Shown: positions 1-9,779 of the stretch, piece after piece
How the letters are laid out: each line of letters opens with the position of its first letter
Numbering within the stretch: position 1 is the stretch's first letter
Assembly (NCBI GenBank): GCA_000320545.1
Contig: ADNK01001867.1
Span: 1-35,446 of the forward strand
DNA: 35,446 nt
Direction of reading: 5' to 3'
Source: Bigelowiella natans CCMP2755
Lineage: Eukaryota > Cercozoa > Chlorarachniophyceae
Notes under the pieces: model-generated
Told to the model about the DNA's origin: nothing
Databases searched by the model: none
The model's input: the letters and a program-made list of their open reading frames with translations, nothing else
Made by a program: the position numbers and the translations under genes

Positions 1-321
1 GGTTAGAAAGCCAGCACACCATTTTTTACGTGTTCTTAAACAAGAGAGCGGGGAGACGAAAGCAACGTCATAGCCATGCAGCTAAGGAATACTTTGGAAG
101 TTTTATTGAATTGGTGTTTCATCATCATCATCATCATCATCATCATCGTCACGATCGATTTCAAACATCTTCTTGTCCACAAGACTAACCCTGCTGATCG
201 CTGTTTTGGCCCTTTCCGTGTCCTTTCGCAAGGGGGGCAGTAAAGCCGACGCGCTGCTGGCGAGGCTCCACGCCTGAGATACTTTCCGCCTTTTCCTGAT
301 AATAGTAAGTCATGAATGACT

Positions 322-352
<31 letters not shown>

Positions 353-1177
353 GATTCAAACCGATCTTCCTGTTCTGCTGTGGAGTTTTTGACGAATAAA
401 TCCCCTTTTAGCTCTTCATCGCTCGTAACGTTGTTGCGGTTGCTTTCCTGATTATTTGCTGTGGATGATGACTGCGTGGAGGACCCCTTCGCCATATTGT
501 TATTGCGATTGTTATCAGGGGATCTGGGTAAGATTATCCGCGACAACCCAAAATCCGCCACTTTGGCAACCTGATTAGGGAGAAAGGGGGGGGAGGGGAG
601 AGAGGAGGAAATGAAAGAAAAACAATAAATACCCGGGAAAGAAAGCAAGAAAACAAAGGGAGAGACGATAACTACGAGCATCACACACACACACACACAC
701 GGCAATATATGAGGCAGAGCAGCTGGCAGATTCCCAGACGCAACACCTTCTTTCTGGTGAGTGCGTGTGATTGCTGCCATGACGATAATAGCAGCATTGT
801 ATATACTGCCCAAATTGTATTTCTAAATAAAAAACGAAGCTGCTCATTATCATCAGCACTACCAAGCTTCCCGTCTCGGGAGCGAACTGCACCAGGACAT
901 TCTGCGACTTCAAATCCCTGAAGAGCGGATGGTTGGGGGGGAGAGAAAGAGAAGTAGTCTTTATTTGCTGGTGGTGTGGATCTTTTGCATGTGCAGCACC
1001 GTCAGAGATGGATAATGGTGGCGTTGTTGGTTGTTGGTGAGACATTGGCGGCAATCACGATGATAAAAGCCAGATTCGTCTTTTATCACAACTGCAGTAA
1101 CTACCACGACCACCACTCGATGATGAAGATGAAGAAGAAGAAGAAGATGATGATGATGATGGGAGCTGCTGCTGCTG

Positions 1178-1208
<31 letters not shown>

Positions 1209-1973
1209 CGCTACTACCTATGCACGATTTTCTGTTGGTGTAGGAACGCCATTCCCTCCGCCACATCCAGGGCTAGCTGTACACGTGTTGCGATTGGGAG
1301 ACTCATTGGAGAGTCAAGTACGTCTCGCAGCGACCCTGGCAAGAGTATGAGCATCAGTGTCGGTGGTTGTAGTCGTCTGTATTACTACTACTACTAGCTA
1401 GTGGTAGTAGTATTGACACAAAACCGATTGGCGAACCGTAAACCCTATCCCTCATACGTCCTCCATCTCGTTTCTCTTTCTTCTTCTTCTTCTTCTTCTT
1501 CTTCTTCTTCCTTGGTCATCCGCCACCACCGCTACCACCTTTCCGACAGAATTCAAAGACGAGGAAGAGCTCTGGAGGCCGCAAGCACACACCAAAGAAT
1601 CGAACGATCTGATGGTGGTGGTGGTGGTGGTGGTTATGGGGGCCATTCACTGCAGCAATAAGATAGATCTTCGCTTGGATCGATCCTTATCATCTTTCCA
1701 TACTCAGACGATGATGATGATGATGAGGATGATAACGGAGAGAAAAGGAGAACCTACTCTTGAAATCCTTCTTTACACTCCCACTCTTACTACTGCCGAG
1801 TCAACACCACCACCACCACCACCACAATACTACATCAACTGCTATTATCCGTTCGCATACATTGCGATGTGACAGGCGAAAGCTGAGGATAGCCTCCTGG
1901 CAATAGCTCCGGACCTTTATGGGGGAGCAATACCGAAACAATGGAAAACAGAAACACATCAAAGGAACATCCC

Positions 1974-2016
<43 letters not shown>

Positions 2017-2206
2017 ACCCCCCCTCCCTCCTTTCTCGCCCTCTCTTTGTAAGTGCATTCACTGGTGCTCCCCCTCCCCTTGTGATTCTCCTCCTCCCTC
2101 TTCTTCCTCCCAACTTCTAGCAAGCACTATGTTTATATACTTACAACATCTGCCGTAAGTTCCTGGAAATCGAGCGACTTTAGAGCTAATTCCTGAATTT
2201 TCAGAA

Positions 2207-2241
<35 letters not shown>

Positions 2242-2665
2242 AGTTTGTGTGTGTGTGTGTGAGTGTATGTTTATGGGAAGCTCATAATCCTGTTTTTCGC
2301 TGTTTCTCAAATCAACTTCACCCCCTTCCCTCCCCCCGCTCCTGTATTGTACAACAACCTCATTTCCGTAGCTAGCCTTGAACACAGAGGCCGTGGCACC
2401 GCTTCCTAGTCTGCATCGAGGAGAGACATCAAAGCATGTTCTCTCGTGCTACATGTTTCTCGCTGGTCATCCCTTTTCTGTTTTTTGTTCTTCACTTTCA
2501 TCATCATCATTATCATCATCATCATTCTTCTTCTTCTTCGTATTCTTACGGGTCGAGAATCTCCAACTTAGCGAAGTCTAGGACTTGGATGGGAATAAGG
2601 GTAGTAGCAATAAGAGTGACAACACCAACAAACAAGTAGATGGATATGGTGGCACTAAGCTTCTT

Positions 2666-2707
<42 letters not shown>

Positions 2708-2734
2708 ACACCAGCAAACAACTTACATATTGTG

Positions 2735-2789
<55 letters not shown>

Positions 2790-3423
2790 TTAGCATACGA
2801 CTGACAAAACTGAAATGCCCTCAACGCAAAACCGTTGGGGGAGAGGGGTTCTACTTCACACGAAATGGATGATCATTACGTCTAATCTCCATTGCCAGGA
2901 ACTCTTGCAGTTGTGCAAAGCTACGGCGTGATACACGATTGATTGCTCCTACAACAGCAGGGAGGAGGAGGAGAAGAAGGAGAAGGAGAAGGGAAGGAGA
3001 GTGAGGAGGACAAAAAATTAGGAAGAGCAGAAGACGCATGTCAATCGAAACGTGCTCAACGGTATATCCGTGTTATTATTATTATAAAAAATAATTACTA
3101 CTACTACTACTACTACTATTTCAACTACAACTACAGACCTTCAAAAACGCTAGCATCACTCCTAGTTCCAGCCGCACCCACCACCTTTGCGGCCACCACC
3201 ACCAGCAGCAGCAGCACTCAATCAGTCGATCAATCAACCAATCAATCAAACCAACGAACAACGCATATATGTTACACTGCTAGCTATACTACAGAACATT
3301 ATAACAGCAGAGGCTATCGATAAACGGGCAATGGCAGACCGTCGCTAAGCTCCTCCAATAGCGAGAGTCGTCTCGAAGAGCGATGAGAATTGCAATGGGT
3401 TGAGCCAAGATTACCTACCAACA

Positions 3424-3463
<40 letters not shown>

Positions 3464-5589
3464 GCAGAAGAAGAGGAAACAAGAGACAGGTAGCCCTGGA
3501 CAACAATAATCCATCTAGTAGTAGTAGTAGTAGTAGTAGTGGTAGTAGTGGTAGGTTTACGAGGAGATCTCCAGCAGTCCAAAAGCAGAGCTCATCGTGA
3601 AAGCTGCTGTGCTGATCTCCCAGCTTGGACGCGCTTCCCACCACGTACAAAAGGTTCACAACGAGCTGTGGATTAGGAGAGGAGAGAGAAGACGAACCAA
3701 TCATTATGGCATTGTGTTGTTATTGCTGTGCTTTCTTGCTGCACACCTGTAGCCCGACGTAGAGGTACAACGTTCTCCACCGTCTCCTCCGCGTAAAAAG
3801 CCTGCACATTAAATCGATCCTCCATGTGTAAGAAAATTGTGTGCCCATAGATGACCGTACGTGTTTGATGCGTGTGTGAGGGGAAGGGTGGGGGCGCTCA
3901 TAACTATATCGCCCACTTCGCCTGGATGATCCCACTTTGTGTTAAGATCTCATGATGATCATCATTTATGTTGTCATTTTGTTTATTCATGAAGATCCTC
4001 CTCTTCCTCCTCCTCCTCCTACTGATGCTGCTGCTGCTTGCTCGCTGACTCACATGTAGGTGAGAATGCCGAGGTAAACGGACGTTGCCAGGGTGTCGTG
4101 GAGGAGGAAGAGGAGACTTGACGACTCCTAACAACCAAAGCAGTGCCAACAATGTGAGTACATAATGCGTATTCGCAACGTCATAGGTACTGCTGTCGCC
4201 TTCGACGGTATCTCAACTCTCATCACCTTGAGTTTCCACACCAATATTCCAGACATTAGCCCCGCAATTGTGAGCATAAGCCCCGCCCCTATCGCTGCCC
4301 TACGAAAAGCAGCCTGACCACTCGACCGTTGGACCAGCACGAATGCCACGACGGAACCCAAAAACTAAGAATAATGCACGACGAGCACCGGTATATTTGC
4401 AAATGAGATCGTTGCGACAGTACACTCTCTCTTCGGGTGGTAGACAGAGTTCACAGCAGTAAAACACAAATCTATCGCTGAGGGGGGGAGCAACCTCACG
4501 CGATCCTTGCAAACCAAAGCCCCAGATCAGCCAGAACCACCATTTATTCGAATCAAATGTCACGGTGTCGCTAAAATTTCCAACCTATAAAGCGAAAACA
4601 GGCAGAGATCTGTATAATAGGGCTCCTCCTCAAAGGACCACAACATAATGAATTAATGCTCATCTCTCCTTACGAGATCAAGCGACGCACGAATCCCCGC
4701 CGATAAGACGCAGAGCCAGAGGATGTAATCGTAGACAGGAAGAATAACGTCCGGTGAGAAAATGCAATTGCGCAAACGCATGCATCGTCGATTTCCAAGA
4801 GCTTTCACCATCTGGTGGGAGTGCCAACGCTCGAATTTGACGAAACACACAATGAAGATAGGCAGCATCAGAGAGATTAGAAGTAAACCCAGCCTCATTT
4901 CATTGGACCCAGCATAGTAGATAGATTGACAAGCATCGTTGTTGCCGTCTGTTTAATTCAAATTACACGAATTATTCGTTCATACTTCTGAGAGCGAAGA
5001 TATGTATTTGATCAAGTCGTATCATCATAATCTATGCAGCTGTTGCTCTATCTTATCTTCCAAAAATCTGAGGACCACCAGGTTTTACCTCCCTTGAATT
5101 TGTTTGAACTTTTGCCGGGCAATCCATGGAGCCCATGCCGGTGGAGGAGGCCGTCATTGGTGAGAAGGGAAAGGATCGCACCGGTAGACATTTTAAGTAG
5201 GGCACCCGACTTCTGGCTCAAAAAACAGCTCTTTTTTGTCGAGCGACAAACACTAAATCGGATTTTTTTGAGATGAAATCAGCCAAACATTTGGGTTGGA
5301 AATCGCCTAGAATGCTGCCAGCAGAGTAGTTCCGCAGAAACTTTTGCTGAGAATCGCCACCCATTTCACAGTCGACGTCAGGTCCTGGCCACCCAGCATC
5401 CAGAAATCACGTTTTGCGTAGTTCACATGACGATTTCTTAAGAGAATTGATGATTCTGGGTTGTCGTCTCCGAAGATTGGTCGACGTATTAGACCTCCTC
5501 GTTCTATTTTGAAACCACCCCCCCGATATGTATGAAAGGAACTGATCAACAAACCGAGGGCACTCACTCGAATCAACCATCTCCGTCAT
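1..5589 (-). CDS. 7TM-like receptor fused to a TKL-type protein kinase (partial, runs off left edge)
   Basis: Exons join in consistent phase: 5089-5209, 4674-4948, 4426-4584, 4227-4364, 4054-4127, 3747-3801, 3561-3665, 3340-3414, 3139-3184, 2880-2948, 2550-2577, 2353-2410, 2145-2192, 1861-1914, 1539-1608, 1218-1335, 863-917, 362-570, 190-295, 1-81. The first half holds about seven or eight hydrophobic segments, such as LGLLLISLMLPIFIVCFV and LLVILAQPIAILIALR, so it should sit in a membrane. The second half is a kinase: glycine loop LGSGATASVF, lysine in LALKSL, helix C in YCQEAILSFRLSHRN, hinge FLVFEFC, catalytic loop HRDLKSQN and DFG in KVADFGLSR. HRDLKSQN and the overall pattern fit the TKL group. 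After DFG a long low-complexity insert reaches the window edge before any APE motif is seen. The 5' end is the weakest part: an ATG at 5589 and an exon near 5330-5520 are possible but not proven. A fusion model fits best; ligand and partner are unknown. Confidence 0.82.
120..351. repeat. ATC/TGA trinucleotide tracts in kinase introns
   Basis: A CAT/ATC tract (120-147) and an ATG/GAT tract (322-351) lie in the introns on either side of exon 190-295. Confidence 0.85.
682..2012. repeat. Series of microsatellites in kinase-domain introns
   Basis: CA (682-700), GAA/GAT (1130-1160), CTA (1178-1208), TTC (1479-1510), GGT (1613-1635) and TC (1979-2010) tracts occupy successive introns between kinase exons. 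Confidence 0.85.
2210..2776. repeat. TA, GT, ATC, CA and TC tracts in kinase introns
   Basis: TA (2210-2237), GT (2247-2260), ATC (2499-2524), CA (2668-2704) and TC (2738-2776) tracts flank the exons of the glycine loop and beta-3 strand. Confidence 0.85.
3427..3550. repeat. TA and AGT tracts in the last membrane-domain intron
   Basis: TA (3427-3461) and AGT (3517-3541) tracts lie in the intron 3415-3560, where the gene passes from the membrane part to the kinase part. Confidence 0.85.
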
Positions 5590-5649
5590 CTGTCACTACA
5601 TTTGCGTGTAACATGCACATGCACACGTACTCCGAAAGAGGCTTCACGC

Positions 5650-6594
5650 ATGAACATTCCGATGGAAAGCCCTGAGGAAGGGGGATCGAATTTTGTCTGC
5701 CGGCTTAATACAAGCCACCCGCAGTTGAATAGTCGGAGCTCAAGTAATCAATTTACATGTCGAATCCTCACAGCCCGACCATCGAAGAAGGAATTACCGT
5801 CACCAGCAACACCGAAGAGGAGTTCCTCCAGAGAACCCACCGCACCTGATCAATACCATCAAGAAACTCCTGGGAATGTCAAAATGGTGTCAAGTAATTC
5901 CGAGCCACAATTTACCTGTCGAATCCTCACAGCCCGACCATCGAAGAAGGAATTACCGTCACCAGCAACACCGAAGAGGAGTTCCTCCAGAGAACCCATC
6001 GCACCTGATCGATTCCAAAAAGAAGTTTCAGCGAGCGTCACCTTTTCTCGTAGCAAGTCGAAACTTCGAAATAGAGCGACCTTTGCTCGGCGTCCTCACA
6101 GTATAAAATCTACCACTCCAAAGTGTACTATCCCACTGTCTGCCTCGGACAGCCACGTGACGTCGTTCCCGGAGCAATTACCTGGCACACAGCCTGGCAT
6201 GTCCAGAAGCTTGGTCAAAGAGCGTTTATGTGAATCAAAGAATCGTTCACTGGATGATATGCGTAGTTTACGTCAAATAAAGACTCCTGGAAAATCATTC
6301 TCCTCGATAGAAGCAAATACACTAAGAGGACAACCAACCCAGTGCGTTGGCTCCATGGGGATGCCTGGCATCAGTTTCACACAAAAGTCACAATATTCAT
6401 CAATGTCATCATCACAGAGCTCTAACTCCTCAGTCTCACCTAAACTCACGCCGCGATCATATTCGGATATACCACGGAAAAGCAGCAAAAGAGTCCAAAA
6501 CGAAAAATTGCGAAAGCTGAAATCTAGAACCACCATGTTGAGGAGCTTAGGCGTTCAGGATGGGAGTAGATGCCGAATTAGGTTCGAGCAATAA
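5650..6594 (+). CDS. Ser/Arg/Pro-rich hypothetical protein with internal duplication
   Basis: A single open frame of 314 codons starts at the first ATG (5650). It is rich in Ser, Arg, Lys and Pro, and no catalytic domain is recognised. Two near-identical 34-residue units (DNA 5749-5850 and 5908-6009, spaced 159 bases) begin QFTCRILTARPSKKELPSPA. A weaker earlier copy begins NFVCRLNTS. The composition suggests a disordered, possibly phosphorylated protein. The start lies 60 bases from the putative start of the receptor kinase on the other strand, so the two may share a promoter. The gene may not end at 6594: a possible donor inside its last codons joins in phase to an acceptor at 6659, and more open exon-like pieces follow to about 7050. 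Function unknown. Confidence 0.6.
   Translation: MNIPMESPEEGGSNFVCRLNTSHPQLNSRSSSNQFTCRILTARPSKKELPSPATPKRSSSREPTAPDQYHQETPGNVKMVSSNSEPQFTCRILTARPSKKELPSPATPKRSSSREPIAPDRFQKEVSASVTFSRSKSKLRNRATFARRPHSIKSTTPKCTIPLSASDSHVTSFPEQLPGTQPGMSRSLVKERLCESKNRSLDDMRSLRQIKTPGKSFSSIEANTLRGQPTQCVGSMGMPGISFTQKSQYSSMSSSQSSNSSVSPKLTPRSYSDIPRKSSKRVQNEKLRKLKSRTTMLRSLGVQDGSRCRIRFEQ
5749..6009 (+). repeat. Coding tandem duplication, 102-base units
   Basis: Units 5749-5850 and 5908-6009 differ at about two positions by eye, one of them silent. The offset of 159 bases keeps the reading frame. Confidence 0.85.
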
Positions 6595-7316
6595 TTCGCA
6601 AACTTACTCTGTCTTAATCTATCACATTGTGCTCTCTGATGCCATTTCTGCATTCCAGGTCGGGAGGCCGTCTCTTGCTGAAGTCATTGCCTGAATCTGA
6701 ACTTTCTCTCAAAAGAAGGTTTTGACTTACATCGCGCACAAAAAGTTTCAATAAAGCTGGGATTCTAAATCGTGACCATGATGTTTCCATCAGAGGGGCA
6801 ACCTACAAGAAATCTCCCTTCTCACATACAGACGGCCATAAGATGAGGTGCGGTCCCTAACCTTCATCATCTCTTCGACCTTTGTGGTGCTCTATTCATC
6901 AAGTTCACTCCCTTTGATAGATGCGCTGCCAAAGCACTGGCCAGGGAACCAGCATCGGGTATTGACGATGAGTGCAAAAGGGGTTCGTCGACACCATTAC
7001 ATCAGGAGATAAAGCAGCTTCGCGCTCTAGGTATAACTTCTAGACGTTAAAGAGCATCTTCCTTCCTGCCTGCTTTCCTGGGTCTTAGTAGAGCAGGATC
7101 GACGTCTTGTGGCCTCTTCATGGTACAGTCAGAGCATTATACTCTGCAGTTTCGTTCGAATTTCAGGATAGTGCCTTGTGCTTGCCTTCGTCGATCACAC
7201 ATGGTGCAAGCATACTACTACTTTGTAACTTTCTGACATGTTATCCGATATGACAATATAACTATCTAATAAATTCTAATAAATTACATTCTATCGATAT
7301 TCATCCTAATGTAGCT
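6595..7316. other. No confident gene; possible 3' exons or UTR
   Basis: No long open frame occurs here. Exon-like plus-strand pieces with pyrimidine-rich acceptors lie at about 6660-6718, 6816-6848 and 6899-7030. They could extend the upstream gene, but I could not chain all of them in one phase. AATAAA-like motifs occur near 6748 and in the AT-rich stretch 7264-7290, and may mark polyadenylation. Confidence 0.3.
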
Positions 7317-7770
7317 GTGCAAAGCAGTGGCTACAGTGCCTATGTAGTATTTGTTTGTTTCTGCTATTATATGGCGCATGAATGCAAAAGCATCCATCTA
7401 GCCGTGCCAATAAGTCGTTGTGTCGCGCAGTGCGCGCAGCAGTGCGTGCTTCCGTTTCGGTTGTCGTCATTCGTTGGCTTCGCTATGTGGCACCAGTCAA
7501 TCACATGTATGCTCTGTAGGTGTACGATCATTATTAATCTTATTCACGCGTATCGCATAGACGCAGCGCATCTTTGCGCGCAAGCAGACACTTCGCGGCC
7601 GCCATCGCCTGTCTATGAGCTCTCAGCGCTCAGCGCCGGCGCACGCATCAACTGCTAGCACATTCTACGCTCCGTCTAGCATGCTTAGAATTAAAAAACG
7701 CTCTAGGCATTGCTTTACCCAAACACACGAAGCTAGACGACTTGAAATATTAATAAGTATCGTATCTGGG
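7317..7770. other. Intergenic block rich in palindromic words
   Basis: No credible coding exon. The block is dense in self-complementary words (GCGC, GCATG, CTAG, TGCGCGCA) and differs from neighbouring AT-rich sequence. It lies downstream of the 5650-6594 gene and resembles blocks in several other gaps of this window. Confidence 0.4.
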
Positions 7771-7915
7771 CGTAGCCGCTCATTTGATTTTTAATTTATG
7801 TAACTCGATGCGAACTGCAATTACTTCTCGGATTGTACGCATCGAAACTTTTTCAAAAATCAATGTCACAAGTTACCAATCGACTGCTAATTACCTGCAA
7901 TAGTAAATGTAGTAC

Positions 7916-8312
7916 ATGAATGTCGTTGGACGTATAGCCTTACTTCTTGCGAAGCTTACTATCCCATTTTTCAGTCTACTTGAATCTGAACCCTCTCGCC
8001 GCCCTTTCGAAAGCTTTTAAAGCAAGCGTCAAGCACAATCTTCGCCGCGTTTCGTTCGTGCACACCAGAAGAATCCGGGCCCGAATATATGAGAACACAA
8101 GGTAAGTTAAGCCATGAATAATTCGAAAAATGTTTGAATACCAAAGAAATTCGATCGGGTGTGTCAAGAATCGATGTTACTGAACAAATTCTTGTATTTG
8201 CAGCAGGAAGAAACCAACGGGAAACGTATACGCGAACCCAGATGTTTCAAGAATTATCATGTTCATTTTTTGTCGCTGTTGCCAGTCACACCTGTGTCTT
8301 CAGTGCAATTGA
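7916..8312 (+). CDS. Small basic hypothetical protein (three-exon model)
   Basis: The best-supported exon is 7975-8101, with a strong acceptor (tttttcag) and donor (gtaagt). It reads LNLNPLAALSKAFKASVKHN and continues Arg-rich. A short first exon 7916-7931 (MNVVG) and a last exon from 8204 or 8207 to the stop at 8312 fit in phase and give about 83 residues. The last exon is Cys-rich near its end. No family is recognised. The 3' end overlaps the 3' end of the oxidoreductase gene on the opposite strand by about 13 bases. The first exon and its 43-base intron are the weakest part. Confidence 0.4.
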
Positions 8313-9741
8313 TGGCCAAAATTTATCCGGCTGATACAGGAAATACGTCTCAGTAACAACATTAACGACCCATCATAGTATGGTAACAGCAACTTATCTT
8401 CTTCAAAATAACACATAGCACTATAGTCCTCAGCCAGATTCGATGGCCCCGGCAAACCGCTATACAAAATTTGTCCACGGAAAGGAGGCCTAACCTTATG
8501 CATTGCCGCTGCGAAGTGCCGAATGCAGTTTGCCTCTTGCACGTTCTGTTTTTTAAGACATCAGAGGGTGGCCATTACGATGGTGGTCATGGTTTGAGAA
8601 GAAGATGATGACATGACGAAGATGTTGGCGATGAAGATGTGGATGACGATGGTGGTTGGATTCACCTTCTCCACGCTCACTACAGATTCCTTATCTTCAA
8701 CGTCGAACTTCTTCGTATCAAAATCCTGTCGTTGGTATATTCAGTGTCATTCGCTGTTATCCCACCCAGTTGTTCACGAATATGTGCATAATAACCAGAT
8801 ACTCGCTATCACCCCACAGTTTTCCTTGTCAGCTACTATTTTCGATAGCACGTGTTGCACGTACCCCCCAGGATCCTTGGATTATCGAGAATGTGTCCTC
8901 AGCCTTTGCAATGACGAAGTTCGGAATATGAACTTCCCCCTACGAACAAAGAAGCATCGATAAAAAATAAAGGAGTATCAGTCTACTGTGGTTTCATGAA
9001 AACGCCTGGCGATGACGGTGATGATGGCGATGACGATGAAGAAAATGTTAGGATCTGAACGTATCATCACCTTGGTGCCAACGAGCCGCGCCCATTGCCG
9101 CATGCAAGAGTTGTTGAATTCCGCATCGAATCGGCCAATTCTTCCTGAAGAGAAGAGGTAGGTAGTATCCGCAAAAAACATCGGAGAACATCCACAGAGG
9201 AAAGAGAGGAGCATGAGAACGACAAGAGGAAAATACGTTCGAAAGGGACCCTCAGGAGGAAAGAGGAAAAGAGTTCAGATGAGCTCACTTTTGGTGTAAA
9301 CAAATATTCTCTGTTCCCCCCCTCCCTTTTCCCTTCTCCTTCTTCAAAGCAGGTAGCGACGACCATCTTCATAGAAAAGGGTGACTTGGACATTTTCGAT
9401 AACGCTCGATTGCCATCCCTCCTCTATGCTGTTCGACTCCGCTCTAACTTCTTTGGGCAGCTTCCACCCAAATCCCCACTTAACACAACCATATTTAGGA
9501 AAAAACAACAACAACAACAACAACAGCGACAACGACGGCCAACTCAGCATTAAGTTAATATATCAACAACAAAGCACAAGCAAAGCGTAGACTCATGATG
9601 CAGAAAGAGGATGAGAGGCAGATTGGATGACGGTTGAAATGATGAGCTACCAGGGTAATACGAATGTTATACCAGCCAAGATCCCCCTGGATGCGCATGA
9701 ATACATTAAAATGGGTAGAGCGTGTATATTCATATATGTGG

Positions 9742-9779
<38 letters not shown>

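Noticed and set aside
120-351. CRISPR-like or telomere-like repeats
   Set aside because: All short repeats here are simple microsatellites without spacers; no telomere motif was seen.
36-359. Minus-strand open frame with poly-Ile and poly-Met runs
   Set aside because: The runs come from microsatellites inside introns of the kinase gene; the spliced frame is different.
976-1350. Plus-strand open frame with Thr and Met runs
   Set aside because: It is antisense to the kinase exon 1218-1335 and is kept open by trinucleotide repeats.
5089-5209. ABC-transporter-like phrase (MSTGAILSLLTNDG)
   Set aside because: The resemblance is short, and downstream sequence shows no ATP-binding cassette; it is simply the N-terminal part of the receptor.
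5034-5276. Plus-strand open frame of 80 codons
   Set aside because: The minus strand here carries an exon (5089-5209) that joins in phase to the receptor; the plus frame has no domain or splice context.
8613-8963. Plus-strand open frames overlapping the oxidoreductase gene
   Set aside because: They are antisense to exon 8865-8939 and its neighbouring intron, and have no recognisable protein features.
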